NCBI RefSeq assembly: GCF_900108875.1
Contig: NZ_FNYJ01000001.1
Coordinates: 124,001-188,000 of the forward strand
From: Pseudomonas sp. NFR16
Lineage (GTDB): Bacteria > Pseudomonadota > Gammaproteobacteria > Pseudomonadales > Pseudomonadaceae
DNA length: 64,000 nt
Direction of reading: 5' to 3'
Positions 26,503-35,911 of the stretch are shown one piece after another. The position numbers and the translations under genes were made by a program. Position 1 is the first letter of the stretch. The number at the start of each line of letters is the position of its first letter. The notes below the pieces were generated by a model. It was given only the letters and a program-made list of their open reading frames with translations. It was not told the origin of the DNA and did no database searches.

Positions 26503-26530
26503 AAACACCTTTCGAAAAGGTACGGTGTTT
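26503..26530. promoter_or_regulatory. Inverted repeat before the RpiR-type gene
   Basis: AAACACC (26503-26509) and GGTGTTT (26524-26530) form a perfect inverted repeat with a 14-base spacer that itself contains CCTTTCGAAAAGG. It is placed about 40 bases before the start of the RpiR-type gene. It is a candidate for autoregulation. Confidence 0.4.
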
Positions 26531-26566
26531 GTGAAGGTCTTCGCGACGACTGCGCGGTCAACGGGT

Positions 26567-27550
26567 TCACGCAGACTGCAGCACAACCTCGTCTGCCGGA
26601 CTCAGCCGCGTTATGGCATTTTCGCCTTGCTCGGCACGCTGAATCACCTCGCCAATGAAATGCCGCAGCCAGAGGTGATGGGCGTCGGTGTGTCGCGCGT
26701 TGTCCCAGACCATGAAGCAGCGATACGAGGGCACGGGGAGGGGGACCGGGCTGACCTTGAGCCCGATCATCGTGGCGTAGGCAGTGGCGGCGAAGGTCGG
26801 CAGGGTGGCGATGGCGCCGCTGGACGCGAGGGTCGACAGCGCGCCCGAGAAGTGGCTGAACGAAGCAATGACTTTGCGTGCGTAGCCGGCGCTTTCGAAG
26901 ATATCGTCGATGAAGCCCCGACGTCCGTCATACGAGATCCGCACGTGGTCGGCGTTGAAATAGTCGTCGATGCTCAGGCTGTCGGCGGCGTCCGGCCGTG
27001 GCCGGAACAGGCAGGAATAAGACGAGGAAAACAGCACCTGCGATGAGAAGCGCGTATTGAAGTCCTTCGGTTCGCAGCAGATCACCAGGTCCATGTCGGC
27101 ATCCTGGAGTGAGGTTTTCCAGAGCGTGCTGTTGGTCTGGTGAAACGCGAAACTGACGCCCAGGCCGTCTTGCGCCGCTGCGCTGACCAGCAAGGGCGCC
27201 AGGTAGCTTTCGATGTCATCGGACAAACCGATATTGAACACGTGGTGCGACTGCGCGGGACAGAATTCCAGCTCACCGGCGAGCAGTCCCGAGATCGACG
27301 TCAACGCTTCGGTGATCCTCGGCGCCAATAACATCGCCTTGCGCGTGGGCTGCATGCCTGATGCGGTGCGCAGGAACAGTTCGTCGTCGAAATGCTCGCG
27401 CAGACGCTTGAGCGCCGAGCTGACCGCACCCTGCGTGACATGCAGCATGGTCGAGGCCCGCGTTGCACTGCGCTCGGTCATCAGGCAGTGAAACGTGAGC
27501 AGCAGGTTCATGTCGATGCGAGCGATATTACGTACGTTAATCCGGCTCAT
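26567..27550 (-). CDS. LysR-family regulator, NodD-like
   Basis: This 327-residue LysR protein has the N-terminal wHTH (residues about 10-70, SATRASTMLHVTQGAVSSAL) and an effector domain with the HxF/NIGLSDDIE pattern of the NodD/PcpR group. It is divergent from the MHS transporter and nitrilase genes, whose 79-base intergenic region should hold the shared operator. The effector is unknown; a nitrile or its acid product is a reasonable guess from context. Confidence 0.85.
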   Translation of the reverse strand: MSRINVRNIARIDMNLLLTFHCLMTERSATRASTMLHVTQGAVSSALKRLREHFDDELFLRTASGMQPTRKAMLLAPRITEALTSISGLLAGELEFCPAQSHHVFNIGLSDDIESYLAPLLVSAAAQDGLGVSFAFHQTNSTLWKTSLQDADMDLVICCEPKDFNTRFSSQVLFSSSYSCLFRPRPDAADSLSIDDYFNADHVRISYDGRRGFIDDIFESAGYARKVIASFSHFSGALSTLASSGAIATLPTFAATAYATMIGLKVSPVPLPVPSYRCFMVWDNARHTDAHHLWLRHFIGEVIQRAEQGENAITRLSPADEVVLQSA

Positions 27551-27629
27551 CTTTTCTAATCGTTTGTCAGGCGGGCTTCATCGTTTCTAGTCTGATTTCC
27601 ATCAACTGCACAGCGATGGGGAACGAGCA

Positions 27630-28949
27630 TTGGACACGACACAAGAATCATCAGGGCGGAGCAAGATTCATTCCAGCGCCGAAGTGGACATGCGCAAACG
27701 CGCGGTTGCCGTGGGGATCGGCAACTTCATGGAGTGGTTTGATTTCGCCATTTACGGCTACTTCGCCGCGATCATCGGTACGCTGTTCTTTCCGTCCAGT
27801 GCCCCGGGCGTGTCACTGCTGTCATCGCTGGCGGTGTTCGCGGTGGGGTTCATTTCCCGACCGTTTGGGGCGCTGATCCTGGGGCCGATCGGCGATCGCC
27901 TGGGACGTCGCGCGGTGCTGATCATTACTGTGTTCGGCATGGGCATCTGCACCACGCTGATCGGGCTGCTGCCCACCTATGACGCCATCGGGATCCTGGC
28001 ACCTGCGCTGCTGATTGCGCTGCGCTTCGTGCAGGGCATGATGGTCGGCGGAGAATGGTCGAGCGCCGGCATCTACATCGTCGAAAGCGCGCCCGCCCAC
28101 CGCCGCGCCACGGCGGCAAGCGTGATCACCGGAACCGCAGGGTGCGCGTTCCTGTTCGGTACGTTCACTGCGGCGGTGCTGTCGAACGTGCTGAACGATG
28201 CACAACTGAGCGCCTGGGGCTGGCGCCTGCCGTTTGTCGCATCGATCGTGATGACCGCTCTGGCGGTGTACATCCGCCGCAAGCTGGGCGATACGCCGGT
28301 CTACGAAAAGATGGTTCGCGAGCGCGGCACCAACAGGGTGCAGGCGCCTGGCGCGGCGGTGAAGCGTCAGGCGTTCATCACCACGTTTGCGTTCTCCGCT
28401 CTGTTTGGGGTGTCGCTGTACTTTTTCATCACGTACGCCAACAACCACCTGGTGACCACGGTCGGCCTGCCTAAGAGCACGGCGCTGTGGTTGTGCAGCG
28501 TGTCGTTGGTCCTGTATTGCGTGGCGCATCCGCTGATCGGTCGGCTGAGCGATGCGTGGGGTCGCCGCCGTTTGTTGCTGGGCGCAGCCGCCGGGCTGAC
28601 GGTGCTGGCGTATCCGATCTTTTTGTTGCTCAACACCGGCAACCTGGTGGCAATCGTCTTCGGGCTGACATTGCTGGGCGTGCTGGTGGCCGTCACCGCC
28701 GTGATGGACGTGGTGCTGCTGGTGGAGGTTTTTCCAGCGTCCATCCGCTCCACCGGCGCGGCATTGGGGCACAACTTGGCGCTGGCCATCCTGGCCGGCC
28801 CTGGTCCGTTCATCGCCGCGGCGCTGGTTCGCGAGTTCGGCAACCCGGACCTGCCGGCGGGTTATCTGGCGGCGGTCTCGCTGATCTGCCTGCTGGTGCT
28901 GTGGCGCACCCTTCCCGAAACCAAAGACAAAGACATCACCCAATACTAG
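27630..28949 (+). CDS. MHS-family MFS transporter
   Basis: This 439-residue protein has about twelve membrane segments and the signatures of the metabolite:H+ symporter group (KgtP/ProP/ShiA-like): NFMEWFDFAIYGYFAA at helix 1, FGALILGPIGDRLGRR after helix 2 and RFVQGMMVGGEWSSA at helix 4. Members import organic acids, betaines and similar solutes. Translation appears to start at a TTG at 27630 preceded by GGGGAAC; the first ATG at 27690 is an alternative but would trim the N-terminus. It precedes the nitrilase gene by 10 bases and should be co-transcribed with it. Confidence 0.87.
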   Translation: MDTTQESSGRSKIHSSAEVDMRKRAVAVGIGNFMEWFDFAIYGYFAAIIGTLFFPSSAPGVSLLSSLAVFAVGFISRPFGALILGPIGDRLGRRAVLIITVFGMGICTTLIGLLPTYDAIGILAPALLIALRFVQGMMVGGEWSSAGIYIVESAPAHRRATAASVITGTAGCAFLFGTFTAAVLSNVLNDAQLSAWGWRLPFVASIVMTALAVYIRRKLGDTPVYEKMVRERGTNRVQAPGAAVKRQAFITTFAFSALFGVSLYFFITYANNHLVTTVGLPKSTALWLCSVSLVLYCVAHPLIGRLSDAWGRRRLLLGAAAGLTVLAYPIFLLLNTGNLVAIVFGLTLLGVLVAVTAVMDVVLLVEVFPASIRSTGAALGHNLALAILAGPGPFIAAALVREFGNPDLPAGYLAAVSLICLLVLWRTLPETKDKDITQY

Positions 28950-28959
28950 GAGCGATACC

Positions 28960-29883
28960 ATGCGAGTGGCAGTTATCCAGGCAGCCTCGATTCCCGATGA
29001 CGCGGCAGCCAGCGTCGACAAAGCTTGCGACATCCTGCGCCGTGTGGCCGGGCAGGGTGCCCGGCTGGCGGTCTTCCCCGAGGCATTCATCGGTGGTTAT
29101 CCCAAGGGAACAGGCTTTGGCAGCGTGGTGGGTAACCGCAGCCTGGCCGGGCGTCAGCAGTATCACGACTACGTCCAGGGCGCGGTGACCCTCGACGGTC
29201 AGGAGTTGCGCACGCTGGCCGCCGGCGTCGACGAGACCGGCGTGATCTGCGTGGTCGGCATCATCGAGCGCTTTGGCCGGACGTTGTATTGCACGGCCGT
29301 CACCCTGGTTCCCGGTCAGGGCATCGCGGGCTACCACCGCAAGCTGATGCCGACCGGGCAGGAGCGCATCATCTGGGGGTTCGGCGATGGTTCGACGATC
29401 GACGCCGTGCCCACAGAGTTGGGTGTGCTGGGCAGCGTCATCTGCTGGGAAAACTACATGCCCGCCTTGCGCCAGGCGATGTACGCCCAAGGCGTGCAGC
29501 TTTACTGCGCGCCGACCGCCGACGACCGACCGTCATGGCCCAGCTCGATGGTCCACATTGCCCTCGAAGGCCGCGTGTTCGTCTTGTCGGCGTGCCAGGC
29601 GATCAAGCTCGACGCCTACTCCGAGGCGCACCAGGCGGCCTTCAGCCTCGACTTCAAGGCCGACGACTACATCATGCGCGGCGGCAGCATGATCGTCAGC
29701 CCGCTGGGTGAAGTGCTGGCCGGCCCCAGCTACGATTGCGAGACCGAACTGTATGCAGACCTGGACATGAGCCAACTGAGCAAGGGCAACCAGGACTTCG
29801 ATGTCTGCGGTCACTACGCGCGGCCGGATGTCTTCGAGCTGAAAGTGAACGTGCAACCGATGAAGGCGGTGACATTCAGCTGA
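28960..29883 (+). CDS. Nitrilase
   Basis: This 307-residue protein is a true nitrilase of the carbon-nitrogen hydrolase superfamily. The catalytic triad is Glu41 (FPEAFIGGYPKG), Lys128 (YHRKLMPTGQER) and Cys162 in ICWENYMP, the form typical of aliphatic and aromatic nitrilases and cyanide-degrading enzymes. It should hydrolyse a nitrile to an acid plus ammonia, in the cytoplasm. The neighbour transporter probably brings in the nitrile or a related solute. A ribosome-binding site (AGGAGCGA) lies before the ATG. Confidence 0.92.
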   Translation: MRVAVIQAASIPDDAAASVDKACDILRRVAGQGARLAVFPEAFIGGYPKGTGFGSVVGNRSLAGRQQYHDYVQGAVTLDGQELRTLAAGVDETGVICVVGIIERFGRTLYCTAVTLVPGQGIAGYHRKLMPTGQERIIWGFGDGSTIDAVPTELGVLGSVICWENYMPALRQAMYAQGVQLYCAPTADDRPSWPSSMVHIALEGRVFVLSACQAIKLDAYSEAHQAAFSLDFKADDYIMRGGSMIVSPLGEVLAGPSYDCETELYADLDMSQLSKGNQDFDVCGHYARPDVFELKVNVQPMKAVTFS

Positions 29884-29960
29884 GCAGGGTCCACGGCGGC
29901 GCCGGCAGACGATGCCGGGCCGCCTGTGCGCCGCCGGCGGCCTCGGCCCTCACAGGCCTT

Positions 29961-31409
29961 TCAAGGCGTCGGCATCATCGGCGGTGTGTAAGCCAGTGTC
30001 ATGGAGAACGCCCAGAGCATCAGCAGCACCAGCGGGGTATGCACCAGCAATTGAGTGAAGGTGAAGCCCACCACGTCCCGCGCCTTGATGCCCAGAACAC
30101 CCAGCAACGGCAGCATCCAGAACGGGTTGATCAGGTTGGGCAGCGCCTCGGCCGCGTTATAGACCTGCACCGCCCAGCCCAGATTGACATGCAACTCATT
30201 GGCCGCTTGCATCACATACGGCGCCTCGATGATCCACTTGCCACCGCCGGAAGGAATCAGGAAACCGAGTACCGCCGAGTAGATGCCCATGACCACCGCG
30301 AAACTGTCGCTGTCGGCAATGGCCACGAACAGCGAAGCGATGTGGTGCGACAAGGTCACGCCATCGACGCCTTGTGCCTTGGTCATCATGAACGCAATGG
30401 CCCCGTATAACGGGAATTGAATGAGCACCCCCGCGACCGAAGGCACTGACTTGGCGATGGCATTGAGAAAGCGCTTGGGGCGCCAGTTCAGCAGCATGCC
30501 CAGCATCAGGAACAGGAAGTTGTAGGTGTTCAGCGATGAGATCGCGAAAATCGGATCCTTGGTCGAGAACTCGTTGAACAGCCATATCGCTCCCAGTGCC
30601 ACCAGCAATAAGGTGAGCACCGGACTGTACTCCAGCCATTCGCCGGGCCGCCGAGGACCTTCGGCGGCTTCATCGGTCACGCTGAGGTCGACGCCCATGT
30701 CCTGAGCCGTGCGTGCGCGGTTGCCGGTCGGCGTGGAGAACCAGGCCACCAGCAATGACACCACGATCAACACCGCCGCCATGGTCATCGACTGCCAGAG
30801 GAAGATGGTTTGCGAGAACGGGATGACGCCGGTGATATCCAGCAGAGACTTGGGCAGGCTGGCGGGGTTGGCCTGCAGTTGCGCCGCCGCCGAACTCAGC
30901 CCCAGCGCCCACGTGGCGCCCATGCCCAGATACGCCGCGGCACTGGCAGCGCGATAGTCCATGGCCAGGTCTGTGCGGCGGGCGATCGCGCGAACCAGCA
31001 GTCCGCTGAAAATCAGGCTGATTGCCCAGTTGAACAGTGACAGCCCCATGCTGATGAAGGCGACGAAGGTCACCGCCGCACGCGCCGATTTTGGCAGCGC
31101 AGCCAGTTTCTCGATCAATGCCGAGGCGGGCGGGGAGACCGCCACGACATAGCCGGAAATCGCCACCAGCGCCATCTGCATCGTGAACGGGATCAGGCTC
31201 CAGTAGCCGTCTCCGAATGCGCCCGCGACGGACTTCACCGAAGCACCGGTGGCGAGCGAGCCCAGCGCGACCAGCACCACGGCAATGGCTGCGAATATGT
31301 AAGAGTCGGGAAACCAGCGCTCCGACCAGTTCGATACACCAACTGCAATTCTTTCAAAAAAACCGAGGCTTTCTCTGGCCTCACCGGGGTGCAATACAGA
31401 CGCTTTCAT
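29961..31409 (-). CDS. AtoE/TIGR00366-type short-chain fatty acid transporter
   Basis: This 482-residue protein has about eleven to twelve hydrophobic segments and the family motifs of the TIGR00366/AtoE group (FLIPSGGGKWIIEAPYVM, NLINPFWMLPLLGVLG). Members transport short-chain fatty acids or related anions. The start at 31409 fits the family; the reading frame runs 84 residues further upstream, overlapping the OCD gene. It is the last gene of a three-gene operon with the fused molybdenum enzyme and an ornithine-cyclodeaminase-like protein. Confidence 0.87.
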   Translation of the reverse strand: MKASVLHPGEARESLGFFERIAVGVSNWSERWFPDSYIFAAIAVVLVALGSLATGASVKSVAGAFGDGYWSLIPFTMQMALVAISGYVVAVSPPASALIEKLAALPKSARAAVTFVAFISMGLSLFNWAISLIFSGLLVRAIARRTDLAMDYRAASAAAYLGMGATWALGLSSAAAQLQANPASLPKSLLDITGVIPFSQTIFLWQSMTMAAVLIVVSLLVAWFSTPTGNRARTAQDMGVDLSVTDEAAEGPRRPGEWLEYSPVLTLLLVALGAIWLFNEFSTKDPIFAISSLNTYNFLFLMLGMLLNWRPKRFLNAIAKSVPSVAGVLIQFPLYGAIAFMMTKAQGVDGVTLSHHIASLFVAIADSDSFAVVMGIYSAVLGFLIPSGGGKWIIEAPYVMQAANELHVNLGWAVQVYNAAEALPNLINPFWMLPLLGVLGIKARDVVGFTFTQLLVHTPLVLLMLWAFSMTLAYTPPMMPTP

Positions 31410-31470
31410 AATGTCTTCCTGAAGGTTCGGGGCGGAAGGCAGCAAGGGAAAATGACGCGCAGATTTCTGA

Positions 31471-32409
31471 TTATTGTGAGCGTTGAACGTAAACCAGTTG
31501 AGCAGCCGCCAGGTCCTCCAGGGCCGTGCCGACTGCTTTGAAAACCGTAATGTGCTGATCGTCGATGCGGCCCGGGCTGCGTTCCTTGCACAGGCTCGCC
31601 AGATCAGCGCGGATGTCTTCCTTGCGCAGCACGCCGCTTTGCAGCGGGCTGAGCAGATCACCCGCTTTCATGGGCGCTTCATCGGTATCGATGAACACCT
31701 CGGTGCCATCGAAACAGCCGTCATCGCTCTCGCGCATCTGGGGGGTGAAGCCACCGATCAGGTCCAGATGAGTGCCGGGCTTCAACCATCGGCGCTCGAT
31801 GAGCGGCGCTGTCGACAACGTCGCGCAGGTCACGATGTCGGCCTGCTCGCAGGCAGCTGCCAGGTCATCGACCGCCCGGGCCTGGAAACCATCCTGCTGC
31901 AGTTGATCGACCAGCCGCGCGGCCTGCGCCGGGTTGATGTCCCACACCGCCACCTGCTGGATCGGGCGAACCGTGCGATAGGCATAAGGCAACAAACTTG
32001 CCACCCGGCCTGCGCCCACGACCAGCAGTGAAGAACAATCGCTTCTGCTCAGGTAGGTGGCCGCCAGGGCCGAGGCTGCCGCGGTGCGTCTGGAGGTGAT
32101 TTCGTTGCCATCGATCAACGCCAGTGGCGCGCCGGTCGTTGCGCTGTGCAACATGTACGTGGAATGCAACCCGGGCAAGCCTGCGGCGGCGTTCTGCGCA
32201 AAAATGGTCACGGTCTTGATGCCCAGAAAGCCCTGGTTGTTCCAGGCAGGCATCAACAGCATGCAACCGGGCGCCGATGACTCAGGGTGAATGGCGTGGT
32301 TATGGCGCAGCGGCACGTGCACCTCCTCGCGGAAGGCCTCTTGCAGGGCGGGAATGAGGCGGTCGAACGGCAGCAATGCGCGTGTTTTTTCAGCATCAAT
32401 GATCAGCAT
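31471..32409 (-). CDS. Ornithine cyclodeaminase / mu-crystallin family protein
   Basis: This 312-residue protein has the family's NAD-binding motif VVGAGRVASLLPYAYR near residue 130, the SRRTAAASALAATYLSR segment and an Asp in the HLDLIGGFTPQM segment. The family includes ornithine cyclodeaminase and imine reductases; which reaction applies cannot be told. It lies 24 bases after the molybdenum enzyme and 61 bases before the transporter, on the same strand. Confidence 0.87.
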   Translation of the reverse strand: MLIIDAEKTRALLPFDRLIPALQEAFREEVHVPLRHNHAIHPESSAPGCMLLMPAWNNQGFLGIKTVTIFAQNAAAGLPGLHSTYMLHSATTGAPLALIDGNEITSRRTAAASALAATYLSRSDCSSLLVVGAGRVASLLPYAYRTVRPIQQVAVWDINPAQAARLVDQLQQDGFQARAVDDLAAACEQADIVTCATLSTAPLIERRWLKPGTHLDLIGGFTPQMRESDDGCFDGTEVFIDTDEAPMKAGDLLSPLQSGVLRKEDIRADLASLCKERSPGRIDDQHITVFKAVGTALEDLAAAQLVYVQRSQ

Positions 32410-32433
32410 GGTTCACCTGGGATTTCACACATA

Positions 32434-35400
32434 TCAAGCATCCAGCGTCAGGGCGCTGGACGGGATGGCCTGGCAGGCCAGGCACGTCGATGGGGTGTCC
32501 GGTTCCTGTCCGTGCAGGTGCATGACCTGGCCGTGCTGCACGGTGACAGCGCAACTTTCGCACTGGCCCACGCGGCAGCCGCTGGGCAGGCGCACGCCCA
32601 GCTTCTCCGCGAAGGTGAGCAGCGAACCTTCATCGGATGACCAGCGCGCGATGATGCCTGACCGGCTGAACGTCACCTCGTGGGACTGGCCGGGCGTGAT
32701 GACCGGCTTGACCGGCGATTTGAAGGCTTCCTGCTGGATGTCGAAGCGCGGCACCCCGCGTTCGAGCAAGGCAGCACCGACTTCAGCCATCATAGCGTCC
32801 GACCCGCACAGGTAGATCAAGGGGCGCTGACGCAGCAACGCCTTGGGTATGTGGTCGGCGCTGACCCGCGCAGCCACGTCGTAGTCTTCGCCCTGGCGGT
32901 CTGACGCGGAGGGAAGGCTGTAGAAATTGACGATTTTCACGTTGGGCAGCGTCTGCGCCAACGCCCTGAGCCGCTGTTTGAAGGCGTGGTATTCGCCGTT
33001 GCGATTGCCGTAAAGCAGCAGAATATTCGGCGTCTGCGGCTGGTCTTGCAACGATTCCAGCAGGTTCAGGAACGGGGTGATGCCGATGCCTGAGGCGACC
33101 AGCACCAACGGTCGGCGACTGTGCATCGGCAGGATGAAATGCCCCGATGGCGGGTGAGCCATGAGTCGGTCGCCGACCTTCAGTTGATCGTGGATGAAAC
33201 CTGAGCCCAACCCGAGCATGGCCATGCCCTGGCTGTCGGTCGCCACTGCCCGGCGCACTGAAACCTGATAAGCACGGCGCCCTTGCAGGTGAGCACGGCC
33301 GGTCAACGAGTAGGAACGCAAGGAGGGCTCATCGGGGGTGTTCAGCTCGAGGGTGATGTGCTGGCCGGGTTCAAAATCCGGCACCGTGCCGCCGTCGCTG
33401 GCTTCGAAGCTGACGGTGGTGACGTCCGCGGCCTCCGGTGTGAGCGCTGTGACGGTGAACGGGCGCAACCCCTCCCAACGGCTAGCAGCATCATTGAGCG
33501 TGTCCCGTTGCACGGTGCAACGGTATGCGCGCAGAGGCGAAGAACCGCTGATGGGATCAAAGGCGGCGTCGCTGACCAGGCTGTTGAAGTTGCTGCTGTG
33601 GGTGCTCAGTACCGGCAGCTCGTTCTGCCCCAGGGCTTCACACCGTTGCCACCAGCCGTACTCGCCGACCACAACCGAGGGGTGCAAGCCGTCGACGATG
33701 CTCGCGCAGAATTTCGCCTGGCCGCTGTCTGTCGTCACCACCAGGGTGTCGCCGTTGTCGACGTGTTCTTGCCTGGCCAGCTCGGCGGATATTTCCAGCA
33801 CCGGGTAAAGCGCTTTGCGCCGCAATGACGCCAGACTGCGGTGCTGGCTGTGGCAGAAGTAGCCGTTCTTGGCCGAGGTCAAGACCAGCGGAAAGGCGCG
33901 ATGCATGGCTTCCTTGCGTGGATCGTTGGCGGACGCGCGGGGCAGGGGACTGTAGCCATGACGCAGCAGTTTTTCGGAGTACAACTCGACCAGCCCGGTC
34001 GGCGTGTTGAACGCCCGGTGCCGTGGCTTAGCAGCGTATTTGCGCTGCACATCGGGGGTCTCGATGGACACGCCGCGAGGGTCGCGGCGCAGTTGCTCGA
34101 CGGTCAGGCCCAGCGGCTCAAGCATGTGGTTCCAGCCTGCTTCCAGTGAGCCGCCGAAGAAATCCCCGGCCATGCCCAGGCGGGTTGCGAGGTCGAACAC
34201 GATGTCGCTGTCCGAGCGCGAATCGCCGCGGGGCGACACCATGCGCTGGCGCAGTTGAACCCGCCGATCGGCCTCGGCGGAAATCTCGAAACCGATGCGC
34301 AGGCCTTCGCGCTCCCACGGCGTGTTCACCGGCAGAAAGATGTCGGCATAGCGCGCGCTGGGCGATTCGAACAGGTCGCAGTGCACATAGAAATCGAGCT
34401 TCTGCAGCGCCTGCGCGCCCAAGTGAACATCGGGCTGGGAGAGCAGGAGGTTAGTGCCGAACGCCACCAGTGTGCGTATGGCGTAGGGCTTTTCGTGGAC
34501 GATGGCCTGGTACACGTCCCGCGCCGTGACCCAGCCCTGAGAAGGCGGCCCCAGCGGTCGCTCGCCGAGACCCAACGCCTTGGCGCGTTGCTCGGGAGCC
34601 AGCAAATCGAACGACATCACCGGGTTGTAGGGCGGCTTCTGATAGATCCGGTTGCCGCCGTCGCGGTCGAAGCTGCCGGTCAGGGCGTACAGGCACGCGA
34701 TGGCCCGATCGGTCTGCGATGCATTGTCCTGCTGACCCACGCCAGACCAGGCATGGAACGCGACGCGCGACGACGATCCGATCAAGGCCGCGGCCTGCTC
34801 AAGTTGCGTCACAGGCACGTGGGTCAGGGCCTCCACCCGCTGCGGCGTGTACAGCGCGCACTCACGGGCGTACAACTCGAACACCGGGGAGCATTCCAGC
34901 GGCGTGTCCGCGTCCCGCACATTCAGGCTGTACGTTCCGCGCACTGCGGCCTGCTCAAGCGAAGTCGCGGTCATGGCCGAGGAAGCTTTAGGGGCATTGT
35001 GGACGGTGTCCCACACCACGTAGTCCTGGTCACCGGTGATACCGATGTCCGCACAACGCAGGAAGTGGCCGTTATCGGCACGCACCAGCAGCGGCGCGTT
35101 GCTCCATTGACGAACGAAGGCCTGATCGAACGTGTCATTGGCGATCAGCAGGTTTGCCAGGCCCATCGCCAACGCCAGATCAGTCCCCGGGCAGACCCTA
35201 AGCCAACTGTCCGCCTGGCCGGCCAATGCAGTCTTGCGCGGGTCCACGACGATCATCCGCGCCCCGGCAGCCACACCCGCGCCGATGGCTTCGGCCTGGG
35301 CCAACCAGGTATTGGTGGGGTTGTGGCCCCAGAGCAGGATTACTTCTGCGCGGCGGTAATCGGCCGTGGGCATGCCGCAGCCGAAGGTGAACGCGTGAGC

Positions 35401-35856
35401 ATGGTCTTTGTGCCAGTTGCAGATCTCGGTGGCATAGCAGGTGTTCGGGCTGCCGTACAACCGGATGAAGCGCTCGATCCAGTCGATGCTGTCGCTCAAG
35501 GGCGTGCCGCTGGGGGTGGTCACGGCAAAGGCGACAGACTCGGCGCCCCGTTCGCGCCGTGCCTGCTCGAGGCGCTCGGCGACTTCGCTCAATGCCTGTT
35601 CCCAGGAAATCACTTCCCAGCCAGGATCCGGGTGGTTCTTCGGCTGGGTGCGGCGCATGGGAAACAGCTGCCGATCGGCGCTGTGCAACAACTCGGGCGC
35701 CGCTTTGCCCTTGAGACACATTGCCTTGCCCGTGGGGTGCTCGACGTCAGGGCGAACTTCGATCAGCCGGTCGTTCTCGACGGTGTTGATCGTTCCGCAG
35801 CGAGAGCGGCAAAGGGTGCAATAGCCCGCCTTGTCTTGCCGTTGAGTCACGTTCAT
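32434..35856 (-). CDS. Molybdopterin oxidoreductase fused to NAD(P)H reductase with [2Fe-2S] domain
   Basis: This 1140-residue protein joins three modules. Residues 1-780: a bis-MGD molybdenum enzyme of the formate dehydrogenase/nitrate reductase family, starting with a [4Fe-4S] motif Cys13-x2-Cys16-x3-Cys20-x26-Cys47 and a likely molybdenum ligand Cys146 (EICNWHKD). Residues about 790-1040: a flavin/NAD(P)H reductase domain, with RSYSLTG at 847 and GIGITP near 923. Residues about 1050-1140: a plant-type ferredoxin domain with Cys1094, Cys1099, Cys1102 and Cys1128 (or 1125). Electrons could flow from NAD(P)H through flavin and the clusters to molybdenum, so a cytoplasmic reductase is likely. 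No signal peptide is seen. It leads a three-gene operon and is divergent from a LysR gene. Confidence 0.88.
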   Translation of the reverse strand: MNVTQRQDKAGYCTLCRSRCGTINTVENDRLIEVRPDVEHPTGKAMCLKGKAAPELLHSADRQLFPMRRTQPKNHPDPGWEVISWEQALSEVAERLEQARRERGAESVAFAVTTPSGTPLSDSIDWIERFIRLYGSPNTCYATEICNWHKDHAHAFTFGCGMPTADYRRAEVILLWGHNPTNTWLAQAEAIGAGVAAGARMIVVDPRKTALAGQADSWLRVCPGTDLALAMGLANLLIANDTFDQAFVRQWSNAPLLVRADNGHFLRCADIGITGDQDYVVWDTVHNAPKASSAMTATSLEQAAVRGTYSLNVRDADTPLECSPVFELYARECALYTPQRVEALTHVPVTQLEQAAALIGSSSRVAFHAWSGVGQQDNASQTDRAIACLYALTGSFDRDGGNRIYQKPPYNPVMSFDLLAPEQRAKALGLGERPLGPPSQGWVTARDVYQAIVHEKPYAIRTLVAFGTNLLLSQPDVHLGAQALQKLDFYVHCDLFESPSARYADIFLPVNTPWEREGLRIGFEISAEADRRVQLRQRMVSPRGDSRSDSDIVFDLATRLGMAGDFFGGSLEAGWNHMLEPLGLTVEQLRRDPRGVSIETPDVQRKYAAKPRHRAFNTPTGLVELYSEKLLRHGYSPLPRASANDPRKEAMHRAFPLVLTSAKNGYFCHSQHRSLASLRRKALYPVLEISAELARQEHVDNGDTLVVTTDSGQAKFCASIVDGLHPSVVVGEYGWWQRCEALGQNELPVLSTHSSNFNSLVSDAAFDPISGSSPLRAYRCTVQRDTLNDAASRWEGLRPFTVTALTPEAADVTTVSFEASDGGTVPDFEPGQHITLELNTPDEPSLRSYSLTGRAHLQGRRAYQVSVRRAVATDSQGMAMLGLGSGFIHDQLKVGDRLMAHPPSGHFILPMHSRRPLVLVASGIGITPFLNLLESLQDQPQTPNILLLYGNRNGEYHAFKQRLRALAQTLPNVKIVNFYSLPSASDRQGEDYDVAARVSADHIPKALLRQRPLIYLCGSDAMMAEVGAALLERGVPRFDIQQEAFKSPVKPVITPGQSHEVTFSRSGIIARWSSDEGSLLTFAEKLGVRLPSGCRVGQCESCAVTVQHGQVMHLHGQEPDTPSTCLACQAIPSSALTLDA

Positions 35857-35911
35857 TGCCGACCTGCTCTTGGAAAATCTCTGGGGGAGATGGTATTACT
35901 CCGGCTGATCA

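Noticed and set aside
27822..29090. A 422-codon minus-strand open frame
   Set aside because: It is antisense to the MHS transporter gene and shows no motif.
29961..31661. Longer N-terminus for the AtoE-type transporter from 31661
   Set aside because: The extra 84 residues overlap the ornithine-cyclodeaminase gene and are Arg/Ala/Cys-rich without family likeness, so the ATG at 31409 was used.
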